A stretch of DNA of 64,000 bases from Plasmodiophora brassicae (taxonomy: Eukaryota > Endomyxa: Phytomyxea > Phytomyxea > Plasmodiophorida), in NCBI GenBank assembly GCA_036867785.1, contig CP145424.1, positions 806,001 through 870,000 of the forward strand. The letters are read 5' to 3'. Position 1 is the stretch's first letter, and every line of letters begins with the position of its first letter. The translations under genes and the position numbers were made by a program. Positions 52,656 to 63,253 of this stretch are shown piece after piece. The notes under the pieces were generated by a model, which was not told where the DNA came from, made no database searches, and saw nothing but the letters and a program-made list of their open reading frames with translations.

Positions 52656-52672
52656 AACACACACACACACAC
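52656..52672. repeat. (CA)n microsatellite
   Basis: About eight CA units lie in the 300-bp gap between the PabA-PabB start and the Rac A stop. No gene is visible in this gap. Confidence 0.9.
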
Positions 52673-52817
52673 GTCTACATGTATAGGCATGGATGCACAC
52701 GACACAGGCGGAAGAGGCGCACTGGACAAACGCATACAGCTGGACGTCAGGAATTGCGGTTGTGTAATGTAGGGACACGGGGCAGGTATACAATTCAGGG
52801 GCGCGTACGGCACCTGC

Positions 52818-53454
52818 TCACAGCAGCGTACACTTTTTCTTGGTCTTGTTGGGCCTGTTCAGGGCGGCGTGGATGGCCCGGTCGAACACGGTCTTCAGGC
52901 CCTCCTGGGTCAGCGCACTGCATTCCAGGTACTCGACCGCGCCGATGGACTGCGCCATCTGGATCGCTTGCTCCCGGGTGATCATCGACAGGCCCTTCTG
53001 CGCCAGCGAGTTCGCCACGGCCGTGTCGCCGCGCAGATCGGACTTGGTCCCGACCAGCACCTTCGGGACATTCGGGGCGTGATGCTGGATCTCGGGATAC
53101 CTATGGACAAATATTTCGTCACCGACCGGCCTCCAAGGCGATGAGTACGCGCGCGCGCACACACCACTTCGACTTGATGTTTTCAAATGATGCCGGCGAT
53201 ATGATGGAGAAGCAGAGGAGGAAGACGTCGGTCTGCGGGTAGGACAGCGGTCGCAGACGATCGTAGTCCTCCTGGCCGGCCGTATCCCAGAGACCGACAT
53301 TGATGGGCCGCCCGTCGACCATGACCGTCGCCGAGTAGTTGTCGAATACGGTCGGGATGTATTCGCCCGGGAACGCATTCGTCGTGTACGAGATCAGCAG
53401 GCACGTCTTACCGACGGCACCGTCGCCGACGACGACGCATTTTACGTTCTGCAT
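52818..53454 (-). CDS. Rac-family small GTPase (Rac A)
   Basis: Two exons (53454-53165, 53100-52818; intron 64 bp) give about 190 residues, the family length. P-loop [11 protein letters not shown], effector loop [33 protein letters not shown] and SALTQEGL are all present. The tail [13 protein letters not shown] is polybasic with a CAAX box ending in Leu, so geranylgeranylation and plasma-membrane targeting are expected. The splice joins AAGTG to GTATCCC to restore KWYPEIQ. Rac controls actin, phagocytosis and NADPH oxidase. The first 234 coding bases are nearly identical to Rac B at 62560, which lies in opposite orientation 9 kb away. Confidence 0.95.
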
Positions 53455-53903
53455 GGCCTACGCGACAGGGCGGGCGGTATCCGTCCGGTTGCGAGCGTCG
53501 ATGTCGCACGGGGGGCGGGCAGGCGGCGACGACGACGCGGTCTGGCACAGTCCGGCCCAATTCGTCAATGCGCCACGGACGGCCAGCGCGACAGACACGG
53601 TCGCGGTCGCACTGCCAAATTGGCCGTGCCTATTTTCGGGCAGCCCGTCCGCCTGCAGACCAGAACGCGGGGCGGGCGCGGCCTGCCGACTGGACTTGCT
53701 GGACAAACCGGGCTCGGCCCTTCGTCAGTCCGCTTGCCTTATCCGGATCGTGATGCGGGGACATACACCATTCGTAACTGGACGGCATTCGCACCCTGGT
53801 ATTATTAGTATGGCGATTGATTCATAGCAGCCGATCGGGAGAGTGTACCACCCCCCCATCGCGTAGATTGTGTGGTGGTCGCGCCAGCCGTGCCGGGGGA
53901 CAC
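53455..53903. other. Divergent promoter region, no gene seen
   Basis: This gap separates Rac A (minus) from the coiled-coil gene (plus). No frame shows both codon bias and a start. It presumably holds both promoters; no TATA or CTAAAAATAC copy was spotted. Confidence 0.4.
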
Positions 53904-55464
53904 ATGTCGAACAAATCGATGACGAGGTCGGCCTCGACCCTGCTGTATAAGGGTCGGAAGCTGTCCGCCTCGCACCAGGCCTCACTGCGGAAACAGCTCC
54001 TGGCGCAGGAATCCAAGTCGTCCCTGGCCAGCAAGTACGCCGACAAATACGGGCGGAAGATGCCTGATGGGTGCAAAAAGGTCAATGGGCGCTGGGCACG
54101 ACAGGGACAGTCAGGAGACTCTGGCGCATCCTTGACGCGATGCACGTCCACATCCGTGCTTGAAACTGGACAGCAGCAGAACGGACGATCGGCGGCTGCG
54201 CTGCCTGCCGGGACCGCCGACCAATCCCAGCAGTTCCATCCGAAGCTCGTCGGGCGATTCAACAGCGATGGGGACGAACTGCCTCCGACCAGAACGCAGC
54301 TCGTGGAAGCGTACAGAACGTAGGTCGCATTGCAGAAGCGCGGACGGTGTTGGAACTCTAACACTGCGGTTTAGGCGTAACAGCCAGCTCGACTGGGTTT
54401 CCATCATGTCGTACAACCAGCAGGTCGCCGCACTCGACGCCAAGGTCGAGATCGAACAGGCGAAGAAGGCCAAGGCCACGTTCAAAATGACGCTGGATCA
54501 GCAACTGAAAGAGCGAGAGGCGCTAGCTGAGACGAAGGCGAAGGCGAAGCAGGTCGAGCGCGAGAAGGAGCTGGCCCAGTTCCGCAAGTTGCTGGCGGAC
54601 GAAGAGGCCAACGCGGCACGCCGCAAGGCGAAGATAATGCACGAGAAGGACGTTCGCATGCAGCAGATGGCGACCAACGTGGCCAGAAAGCAGCGGGCAG
54701 CCGAGGTGCGCGCCGAGGAGAACGCGATCACGGTCGCCAAGTACAAGGCGGACAGCGAACGGCAGAAGAAGGAGGCGGCTGAACGACGACGACGCGAAAA
54801 GGAGAAGATGGAGCGGGTGAAACGCGAGAACGAGATCACGGAACAGATCAAGCGAGAGGAGCGACGGCGTCAGGACCAGGAAGAGCTGGAACGTCAGGCG
54901 GCGTACGCGAGGCAGGTGGCGGCAGCGGAGGCCGCACGGGCCGAGTACTACGAGGTCAAGGCGAAGAAGCAGGATGCCAACATTGCGCAGCTGCTGAAGA
55001 GCACGGAGGAAGCGACCAAGGCGGCACAGGTGGCCGAGGAGAAGATTCGACAGGCACAGGAGGCGTTCCACCGCCAGCAGGATGAGCTCGAGGCGGAGAA
55101 GGAGCGACAGCGCCAGAAGATGAAGGAAGACATTGCCATCGAACTGAAGCGGCAGGTCGACTCGCGGGCCGAGGAGAAGCGCCGACAGGTCCAGCTGGAC
55201 ATGGAGTACTGCGAAGCGGTCAAGGCGACACTCGCTAAAATCGATGCGCGAGAGGCGGCCGAGACGAAGGCGCGCAAGCAGAAGCTGTTGGAGCAGAACA
55301 TGTTCCTGGGTGCGCAGGTGGTCGAGATCGAACAGCGAAAGCAGAAGGAACGTGCCGCCATGTCCGACACGGAAGTCAAACTCAACGCCCACACCCTGGA
55401 GAAGATCAAACGTCACGACGTCCAACCATCGACAGCGTCTGGCATCCGCCCGCGACCCTACTGA
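53904..55464 (+). CDS. Coiled-coil protein, trichohyalin-like (possible ciliary protein)
   Basis: Two exons (53904-54319, 54375-55464; intron 55 bp) give 501 residues. The N-terminus MSNKSMTRSASTLLYKGRKL with KYADKYGRKMPDG is basic and unstructured. Residues 150-480 are one almost continuous coiled coil rich in Glu, Lys, Arg, Ala and Gln (EREALAETKAKAKQVEREKE, EKERQRQKMKEDIAIELKRQ). This resembles the trichohyalin/plectin-homology proteins inside axonemal microtubules (MNS1, CFAP45, CFAP53), suggesting the organism builds flagella at some stage. Long coiled coils are easily mistaken for each other, so the ciliary reading is an inference. Confidence 0.75.
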
Positions 55465-55592
55465 TACGCAACCGACCGCCTGCTGATCTGACCGCAGACA
55501 GATATGACATCGCACGGCAACCGGGCAATAAAGTATCGGCCGGCATTGCCCTTCGGGACGCGTTTGGCATTCCACTGCGAGCGAGTCAACGG

Positions 55593-55662
55593 GCGGGTGC
55601 AGTTCGCGGTTACGACGACTCAGCGGGTGCAGTTCGCGGTTACGACGGCACAGCGGGTGCAG
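55593..55662. repeat. 30-bp tandem repeat, two and a third copies
   Basis: Units GCGGGTGCAGTTCGCGGTTA plus 10 bp occur at 55593-55622 and 55623-55652, with a partial third copy at 55653. The gap 55465-55794 is otherwise without a gene. Confidence 0.85.
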
Positions 55663-55794
55663 GATAGCGGCGTTGCAGCTCGCATCTGACTGTGTAGCCG
55701 GACGGTGCGCTCTGCCTACCTACAACATTTGTGCGCGCAGTCGCACGACTAATAGGGCCACCGCGTCGGTGCAGAGTACCGCTGCAGCTCGTCG

Positions 55795-57853
55795 ATGGCG
55801 GTGCCGCACGGAACAACGGCGCCGCGTGACAACACCACGGATGTGGAAGCAGCGCTGCTCGATGTTTCGCCGGAGGACTGGGATGCGGTGACGGTCGCGG
55901 CCGGCGGCGAATCGCCGTACGCCGTCCTGAATGTGCCACCGACGGCACCACCGGGCGAAATCCGTCAGCGCTACCGGCAGATGTCACTGCTGGCGCACCC
56001 GGATCGATCGTCATCGGCAGCGAACAAGTCTGCGCTGGCGGGGATGTTCCCAGTCATATCGCAAGCGAACCAGACGCTGTCGACGCTGTCCTCCCGTATC
56101 GCGTTCGACGTGCAGGGCGAACCGACCCCCATCGATCCGTTTATCGAGTCGCTGCTTAGCCCATACGCCATCGAGCGCACCGTACTGGACCGCGCCATCG
56201 ACCGAGATATCGACATTGCCGACCATGACGCCCATCTGCAATTATCATGCGCAGCGGGCAACAGCCCTACGTCGGCAGAGATGCAGACCCAGGCCACGGT
56301 CGACTGTGGGACCGGAATCGACCACCTGCTGGTATCCGCATCCTGCAGCGTTATAGACACCGGGCGACACTTGGCGCCGACGTCGGTCCTCACCACGACC
56401 TCGGTTGCCTGGCTGCATGCCATCTCCCGGCAGTCGTCCTCTCGTGTCACGCTGTCGTTGCCGCTGGGACTCGACGCGGAACTGCGTCACGAGTTCAGTT
56501 CAATGACGTCGGCAGCGGTCGGCATGGGGCTGCGAACCATCCGCCATCGCCGACGTCGTACCCTGCCGAGCTTATGGTTGCGCCTGACGCGATCCTTCAG
56601 CCGATACGTATCTGCCGTCATGCAGATCGCGCTGGAGCCCGTTCTTGCTCTGTCCATCTCTGCGAAACGAGCATCCCGTACGTGGCTGTCATGAGAATGT
56701 TCAGCGAGTTCTCGTCGTTCGCTAACCCTGGTGCTGCACTTTGGTACTAGGCACGAGATCGGGCGTTACGATATCTGGTGGCCTTCGTCTGTCCGGTGTG
56801 AATTCCGGCCTGGAAGTTCGTATTTCATCAACCGACGTGGCACTGGACCCTCCCCACTAATATGTCTCGATGGTGTGTGTGTGTGTGCACAGGGCCGAGC
56901 CGAGTCCCGGGGCACGTACGTGGAAGTCAGGGGCCTGCTGACTCAGGCATCCCTGGAAGTCGGTACGTCGTACCGCATCGGGCGTCGCGTCCGCGTCCGG
57001 TACGGCGTGACGCTCGATGCCATGGATGGCGTTTCGCTGGCCGTCTCCCTGGAACGCGGCGCGTGCCGCCTGAGGGTACCGCTCTCCATATGGCGGGTAT
57101 CTGATCGCGAATTAGTCGTCGGATGCGGCCCATTAAGCTTTCGCCTAGGATGAAACCGGGCCGTCGCTGAGTGGGAGGTGGCTGCTGTTTGCGGTTGCAC
57201 CCATTATTGGTCGCCTGTTGTGGACACTGTCGTGTTCCCGGGTATCGGATCGATACTTGAGCGATTCGGGTTGTGCATACGTTGAGCAGCGAAAGGCGGC
57301 CCTGCATTGGCAAGCCACAAACGCTGCATCGGCAACTCGCATTCGGCAGCGCGAAGAAGGTACCCACGTGGATGGGCCCGCGTGCTTGTCGTTCGCTCGA
57401 TGACGTTATGCCCGCCTTCAACGTAGACATCGATGGGCTGGTCATTGTCCAAGCAGTGTACGGCGATCTATCGACAAAGGAGTCTACTGCCCATGATGCC
57501 GCTGATGACGGCGGCGACGACGACGACGACGTCGACGACAGCGTTGCCGACGAATGGTCGAGGACGTTTCCCAGCTCGATGGACGCCACGGTACATCTCG
57601 TTTGGCAAATTGCAACCAGCAACCTTGCTGACAGCGGGTCCCATGTGGTCAGATCCCGCTCCAGTGCCTGGTCGCGGACAGTCGCCTCGTCCTGGCCGGT
57701 CCGCACAGTGCCCACGATGGGCTATTCGAGATCCGGCATGGGCCCCTGTGCAAACTACGCGTCCGGTATCTGTACAGATGCATCGTCCACGAGTGCACGG
57801 TGACGGACGACCAGGAGCTGGCGCTGCCCAATCTGTCGCACATAAAGGAATAG
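55795..57853 (+). CDS. DNAJC11-like J-domain protein of the mitochondrial MICOS/MIB complex
   Basis: Multi-exon. The long first exon carries a J domain: SPYAVLNVPPTAPPGEIRQR, YRQMSLLAHPDR with intact HPD, and TLSSRIAFDVQG. The middle is beta-rich (HISRQ, SSRVTLSLPLGL; YGVTLDAMDGVSLAVSLERG). The C-terminus has DIDGLVIVQAVYGD, an acidic insert DDGGDDDDDVDDSV, DATVHLVWQ, and ends CKLRVRYLYRCIVHECTVTD then DDQELALPNLSHIKE, the typical DNAJC11 (DUF3395) end. DNAJC11 helps link MICOS to the outer-membrane SAM complex and shapes cristae. Exon edges between 56690 and 57780 are not all fixed. Its stop is only 29 bp from the convergent stop of the next gene. Confidence 0.8.
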
Positions 57854-57882
57854 TCGCGCTCTGTATGAAACATTCCGGAGCG

Positions 57883-58263
57883 TCACATCGTGTCCACCGA
57901 ACCCGCTCCCGCTGTGGCCTGTTCGCCTGACGGCAGGGTCTTTCGTCGCGATAGGGTCTGATCGATCACGACCTTTGAGTTCGTGCGCTGCCTGACGTCG
58001 ATGTGATGCTGTTTTCCGGTACGGTGTCAGCAGCGAATGAAAGCCCAACGTATGCACCTTACAATTCGCTCGTACGCGCGCTGGTACGGCTCCGCATTAC
58101 TATCCAGTAAGAGTGCAGCAGTCAGGCAACCCGCGGTCAGCACTGTGGTGAACAGTGCCACAGCGAGCTGCACCATCGTCCGGCGGGACGTTTCTTGAAC
58201 GCTGCGCCGGAACGTCCGAACCGCAGCACCATCCGGGTACGCGTGGGGTCGCTCCAGCACCAT
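57883..58263 (-). CDS. Small single-pass membrane protein, unknown
   Basis: Two exons (58263-58063, 58009-splice-57883; intron 58009-58062, donor GTAAGG, 54 bp) give about 108 residues. The basic N-terminus (VRTFRRSVQETSRRT) precedes one hydrophobic helix (VQLAVALFTTVLTAGCLTAA) and a charged tail ending GAGSVDTM. This pattern resembles small mitochondrial inner-membrane assembly factors, and its neighbours on both sides are mitochondrial, but I cannot name a family. It diverges from the DDX28-like helicase across a 133-bp promoter. A shorter product starting at MVQL is possible. Confidence 0.5.
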
Positions 58264-58396
58264 AAGTTGGCACAGTCGTCGAATTCGAAAGTGGGGTGCC
58301 GGCAGGGGGCGGGAACGAGCCAAAACGGCGCGTCATGGTCGAGCGTCAGTGCAGCAACGCAGCAAAGTCCGGGACCCGGGCCGGCCGCGCCCAACG

Positions 58397-59722
58397 ATGG
58401 TGGCCGTGTACAGGCGTGCGGCGCGGCACGCGTCGACATGGGCGGCGCTGGGCATAGTCGATGACCTGTGCAGGGCGCTGGCCCGAGTCGGGTACAAGGC
58501 GCCGACGGAATCGCAGGAAGCGATTGTGCCCGCGCTGCTGGCGTCGCATAGGACGACGGTCGTGTCGGCGCGAACAGGGACGGGGAAGACCCTGGCGGTC
58601 GGCATACCGCTCATGCAACGCATTCTGGATGGGCCGACCAGGTTGCCGCCGTCGACGCTGGTCCTGGCGCCGAACCTGCTTCTCTGCGAACAGACGGCGG
58701 CCGCCCTGAACAAGGTGTACGCCGGCGTCGCCCAGGTGAAGGCCGATTCGCGTCGCCCGTCGTCATTGGCGCGGCCGTTTTCCGCCCACATCCAGGTTAC
58801 AATGCCGTCGATCGCCATGGCGTCCATGCTGGAATCGGGGGCCACCACATTCGATACCGTCGTGGTCGACGAGGCCGACTTCATGATCGCCAATGGTGGC
58901 GGCCAGGGCGACTGCCTTGACAAGGTCCTGACCGGGTGCAAGTACGACCGACTGGTGTTTCTCAGCGCCACTATGCCGGACACACCCGGAAAGTCGCCCG
59001 GCCAGGTCATCCGTCAGAGGTACGCCAAGCAGGCCCACTGGGTCACCATGCCCGACGTCGATCTCGTCATGACACATGTCATCAAGGGGTTCCTCGAAAC
59101 GAACCCGATCACGACGCTCTCTCTGGTCAGCGCCATGCAGGCCTGCCTGCTTCCCGAGGACAAGACGCTCGTCTTCTGCTCCAGCAGCACAATGGCGAAG
59201 TCGATCGTGACGGAGCTGGCCCGGTACAACATTACAGGGCACCTGTTCACGGCTGACGTCGACGTTGACGAACGCAGGGCGCTCCTAGCCAAGTTCAACA
59301 ACGGCGACATCTTCATGCTCGTCTGCACGGACATAGCGTCGCGCGGCATCGATTTCGTCGACGTCGACCATGTCATCCAGGCGCCGCTGGCCAACGACAT
59401 TCTCACGTTCGTCCACCGGCTCGGTCGGGCTGGGCGCCTGGGGCGTTCCGCTCGATGCACGAGCATCTACAGCAACAAGGAGGGACAGTCGCCAGCCCAT
59501 CTCGTCGAAGTCCTGACCAACGGCGGGCCGATATCCAGCGCGTTCAGTCGGAATCGGTCGCTGCGAAAGAAGCTACGAGCGACCCGACTGGAACGCGAGA
59601 AAGCGAAATTGAAGATGATGGGCACGTGGACAACGGCACACAACAGCATCGCGTCGTTGGAAGCCATGGAGACTGTACCATGGGAACCCGAACCAGAATA
59701 CGGGTCACAATCTGATAAATAG
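58397..59722 (+). CDS. DEAD-box RNA helicase, mitochondrial DDX28/Mrh4-like
   Basis: A single 441-codon exon starting MVAVYRRAARHASTWAALGI, a basic amphipathic leader fit for mitochondrial import. Motifs in order: Q motif GYKAPTESQ, I ARTGTGKT, II VDEADFM, III SAT, IV TLVFCSSS, V TDIASRGIDF and VI HRLGRAGRLG. The core lacks long insertions. Motif V and the short C-terminal basic tail (LRKKLRATRLEREKAKLKMM) resemble DDX28/Mrh4, which help assemble the large mitoribosomal subunit. The subfamily call is less certain than the DEAD-box call. Confidence 0.85.
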   Translation: MVAVYRRAARHASTWAALGIVDDLCRALARVGYKAPTESQEAIVPALLASHRTTVVSARTGTGKTLAVGIPLMQRILDGPTRLPPSTLVLAPNLLLCEQTAAALNKVYAGVAQVKADSRRPSSLARPFSAHIQVTMPSIAMASMLESGATTFDTVVVDEADFMIANGGGQGDCLDKVLTGCKYDRLVFLSATMPDTPGKSPGQVIRQRYAKQAHWVTMPDVDLVMTHVIKGFLETNPITTLSLVSAMQACLLPEDKTLVFCSSSTMAKSIVTELARYNITGHLFTADVDVDERRALLAKFNNGDIFMLVCTDIASRGIDFVDVDHVIQAPLANDILTFVHRLGRAGRLGRSARCTSIYSNKEGQSPAHLVEVLTNGGPISSAFSRNRSLRKKLRATRLEREKAKLKMMGTWTTAHNSIASLEAMETVPWEPEPEYGSQSDK

Positions 59723-59914
59723 TCGCCCGTGTACTGGACGTGTTTCGGCCGTGCTATTTGTGTCATGGTGCACGGGCAAGACGGATGTGGGCCTGTGCGG
59801 GACGCAGGCAGTTCGTGTGGCCGGCTGTGGGGAGGCGCGTTGCGGAGTCCGTGGAGGTGCAGTTCCGTTCGGTGACAGTCGATCCACGTTCGGAGGCTGC
59901 CTTCAGCACAAACG

Positions 59915-62083
59915 ATGGCTAACGAACGATGGGATGATGCCGATCAGATCCGGCAGAAGCGGGTGGCCGTTGCCGAACAGGTCAAGACGTTGAAGGCTTC
60001 GGGTGGGTCCGCGGAAGCGATCGCCGCTGCCGTTCGGGACCTGCGCGATCTCGATGAGCGACTGGCGGCGCTGACCGTTTCGGACAAGACCAACGAGCAA
60101 GATAGCTTGAAAACTGAGCTCGATCAGCTTCTGAAACAGCGCTTCTTTGTCGTGCCCAGTTTCGAGATCTACGGCGGCGTCGCTGGCCTGTACGACTACG
60201 GCCCGCCTGGGACGGCCGTACGTTGCTCTTTTCGACCGTATCTCTGCTGTGTTGCGCGACAACTCATGGCGCACGTCTGTATAGATTAAGGAGAACATTC
60301 TGTCCATTTGGCGAAACCATTTCATCCTGGCCGAGCAGATGCTGGAGGTGTCGACGGCCGTGCTGACCCTGTCGGACGTGCTGAAGACCAGTGGCCATGT
60401 CGATCGTTTCACTGATTTCATGGTGCGCGACACGGTCACCGGCCAGCCGTACCGGGCCGACAAGCTCCTCGAGGAGCACATCGACAAGATGCTGGACGAC
60501 CCGGCCATGATGGAAGGTCGGCGCGCTGAGCTGCGTGCGATTCGTGCCCAGGCGGACGCGTACTCGCAGGCGGATCTGCACACGGTGCTGACCGAGCTGG
60601 AGGTGGTCGCCTCCGACACGGGCAACCCAATCTCGGAGCCCTTCTCGTTCAACCTCATGTTCGGCACGCCGATCGGCCCCAGCGGCAAGCTGCATGGGTA
60701 CCTGCGCCCAGAGACCGCCCAGGGCATCTTCACGAACTATCGGCGGCTGCTCGAGTTCCGGGGCGGCCGTATGCCATTCGCCGCCGCCCAGATCGGCCTG
60801 GCGTTCCGAAACGAGATCGCCCCTCGAAGCGGCCTGCTGCGCGTACGCGAATTCCAGATGGCCGAGATCGAGCACTTTGTGCACCCGCAGCGCAAGCAGC
60901 ACCCCAGGTTCGGCAACGTGGCCGGTCAGGTCATGAACCTGCTGCCGGCGTCCGCGCAGGACGGCAACGATGTTGTCCAGGCGACCAAGGTCGGCGACGC
61001 TGTCCGGAATGGCGTCATCGACAATGAGACGCTGGCGTACTTCATGGCGCGTACGCAGACCTTCCTGCACAAGATCGGTATCGACCCGGCACGCCTGCGC
61101 TTCCGTCAGCACAAGTCCACCGAGATGGCGCACTACGCCAGCGATTGCTGGGACGCCGAGATCCACACGTCATACGGCTGGATCGAATGCGTCGGACACG
61201 CCGATCGATCCTGCTACGACCTGACGCAGCACATGAACCATACGAACATTGACCTACGCGCCTATGAGACCTACGACGCGCCGCGCACCGTGACCACCCT
61301 GGTCGCCAATGTACACAAGAACAAGCTCGGCCCCAAATTCAAGAAGGACGCTCGCGCCGTCGCCGAAACGCTCGAGGAGATGGCCTCGGGCGATCCGGAA
61401 CGCGCGCAGGCTCTCGAGGCCGAGCTGGCAGCGAACGGTAAAGCCATGCTCCGTATCCAGTGCAAAGGTATGCGCGTCATTGCTGCTCTCTGCTGGTCCC
61501 GTTGACTGAGGCCGGCCGGCTGTGTTCTGCAGAGCTGGACGTTTGCATTGAACGGAACATGGTCGAGTTCACATTCGTGACGGAGACACGGTCAGGCGAG
61601 TCGTACGTGCCGAGCGTGATCGAACCATCGTTCGGCATCGGGCGCATCGTGTACTGCCTGCTGGAGCATTCCCTGTCGGTGCGAAACATGGACGAGGACC
61701 CGCGCCGGCACGTGCTGTCGCTTCCTGCCCGTGTGGCCCCCGTCAAGGTGTCCGTTCTGCCGCTGAGCAACCACCCCGATCAGCGTGCCATGTCGACCCG
61801 ACTAACGGAGGCCTTCCTGGACGCCGGCCTGTCGGTGAACGAGGACACGTCATCCGCCTCGATCGGCAAGCGCTACTCGCGCGCTGACGAGATCGGCATC
61901 CCGTTCGGCGTCACGATCGACTTTGAGACGCCCAACGACCAGTCCGTCACCATTCGCGAACGCGACACCATGCAGCAGATCCGCGTCAGCGTCAAGGAGT
62001 GCGTCCCGCTGATCACGTCGCTGTGCAGGCATGAGACCACGTGGGCGGACGCGTTCAAGCAGTACCCGCAGTTCCATCAATGA
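59915..62083 (+). CDS. Glycyl-tRNA synthetase (eukaryotic alpha2 type)
   Basis: Three exons; introns 60218-60284 (67 bp) and 61468-61532 (65 bp). About 678 residues. An N-terminal WHEP-like helical hairpin (QVKTLKASGGSAEAIAAAV) precedes the class II core: EIYGGVAGLYDYGPPG, HGYLRPETAQGIF, motif 2 FRNEIAPRSGLLRVREF, and motif 3 SVIEPSFGIGRIVYCLLEHS. The anticodon domain has VSVLPLSNHP and GIPFGVTIDFE. It charges tRNA-Gly in the cytosol; in many eukaryotes the same gene also serves mitochondria from an upstream start, which I cannot see here. The exon 1 / exon 2 splice restores PPGTAIKENIL. Confidence 0.96.
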
Positions 62084-62250
62084 GGCGTCGTCAATGTACG
62101 AACCTACCTGCCTGCGCTCTATCCACGTGGACTTGGGGAAGGTCGTAGGCGGGCACGCACTTGCACAGGATCTTGTCTGTCGCTTCACCGAAACGAATGC
62201 GACATAGCCGCCAGGTTCATCAGATGCCGGGTCTTCGGCGGACGTCGCTC

Positions 62251-62260
62251 CTAAAAATAC
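62251..62260 (+). promoter_or_regulatory. CTAAAAATAC motif upstream of Rac B
   Basis: The same decamer as at 20665 and 20708 occurs in the gap 62084-62559, about 300 bp before the Rac B start. The gap has no gene otherwise. Confidence 0.35.
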
Positions 62261-62559
62261 GACCGAACATATCCAAATCGGTCGAGCGAGGGTGCTGGTG
62301 GCGCGGCCCCGCCCCGGGTTCTATTTGTGGAGTGGCGGGCGCGGGTTTGGACCGGTCGGGCAGAATCGGTACGACCGGCCTGATCGATCGTCACATCGGC
62401 ACTTGTTCGGGGCAGGTGTGCGTCTGCATCCGGGCACCGGGACCCGAAGGCCGCCCTCGCGTTCGCTGCGCAACCCCATCGATCTCCACTGACTGACACG
62501 TCAGCCCTCGGTCGCTGACCACTGCCTGACCCAGCGGCCAACGCCACCCTCGGACCCAC

Positions 62560-63253
62560 ATGCAGAACGTCAAATGCGTCGTCGTCGGCGACGGTGCCGT
62601 CGGTAAGACGTGCCTGCTGATCTCGTACACGACGAATGCGTTCCCGGGCGAATACATCCCGACCGTATTCGACAACTACTCGGCGACGGTCATGGTCGAC
62701 GGGCGGCCCATCAATGTCGGTCTCTGGGATACGGCCGGCCAGGAGGACTACGATCGTCTGCGACCGCTGTCCTACCCGCAGACCGACGTCTTCATTCTGT
62801 GTTTCTCCATCATTTCACCGGCATCGTTCGAGAACATCAAATCCAAGTGGTACGGCGCCTTGCACTTCACATTTCGCCCTCCTCGTTCATCGGGTTCCCA
62901 GTCTTTGATTGCCCCGCCTTTGCTGATGATTGCCGGCGTGCTCAACTGATTCGATGTGGTGCGCGTTCAGGTACCCGGAGATCCAGCACCATGCACCCAA
63001 TGTACCAAAGATCCTGGTCGGTACCAAGTCCGACCTGCGAGGCGATGGCGCTGTGGCGAATTCGTTGGCACAGAAGGGCCTGTCGATGATCACGCGGGAG
63101 CAGGGCATTGCACAGGCACAGGCAATCGGTGCGGTCGAGTACCTCGAATGCAGTGCGCTGACCCAGGAGGGCCTGAAGACTGTGTTCGACCGGGCCATCC
63201 ACGCCGCCCTGAACAAGCCCAAGAAATCCAAAGGCAAATGCGATATCTTGTAG
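62560..63253 (+). CDS. Rac-family small GTPase (Rac B)
   Basis: Two exons (62560-62849, 62971-63253) at exactly the same splice position as Rac A, but the intron is 121 bp instead of 64. All GTPase motifs are intact ([28 protein letters not shown]). The tail [13 protein letters not shown] is polybasic with a CAAX box ending in Leu. Bases 62560-62793 differ from Rac A by about one base, whereas the rest of exon 1 and exon 2 are only about 85% alike, so the 5' block was probably homogenised by gene conversion. Expected role: actin and membrane signalling, as for Rac A. Confidence 0.95.

Noticed and set aside
62084-62559. tRNA or other structured RNA genes
   Set aside because: I looked for A/B box patterns and cloverleaf pairing here and in other gaps of the window and found none that I could support.
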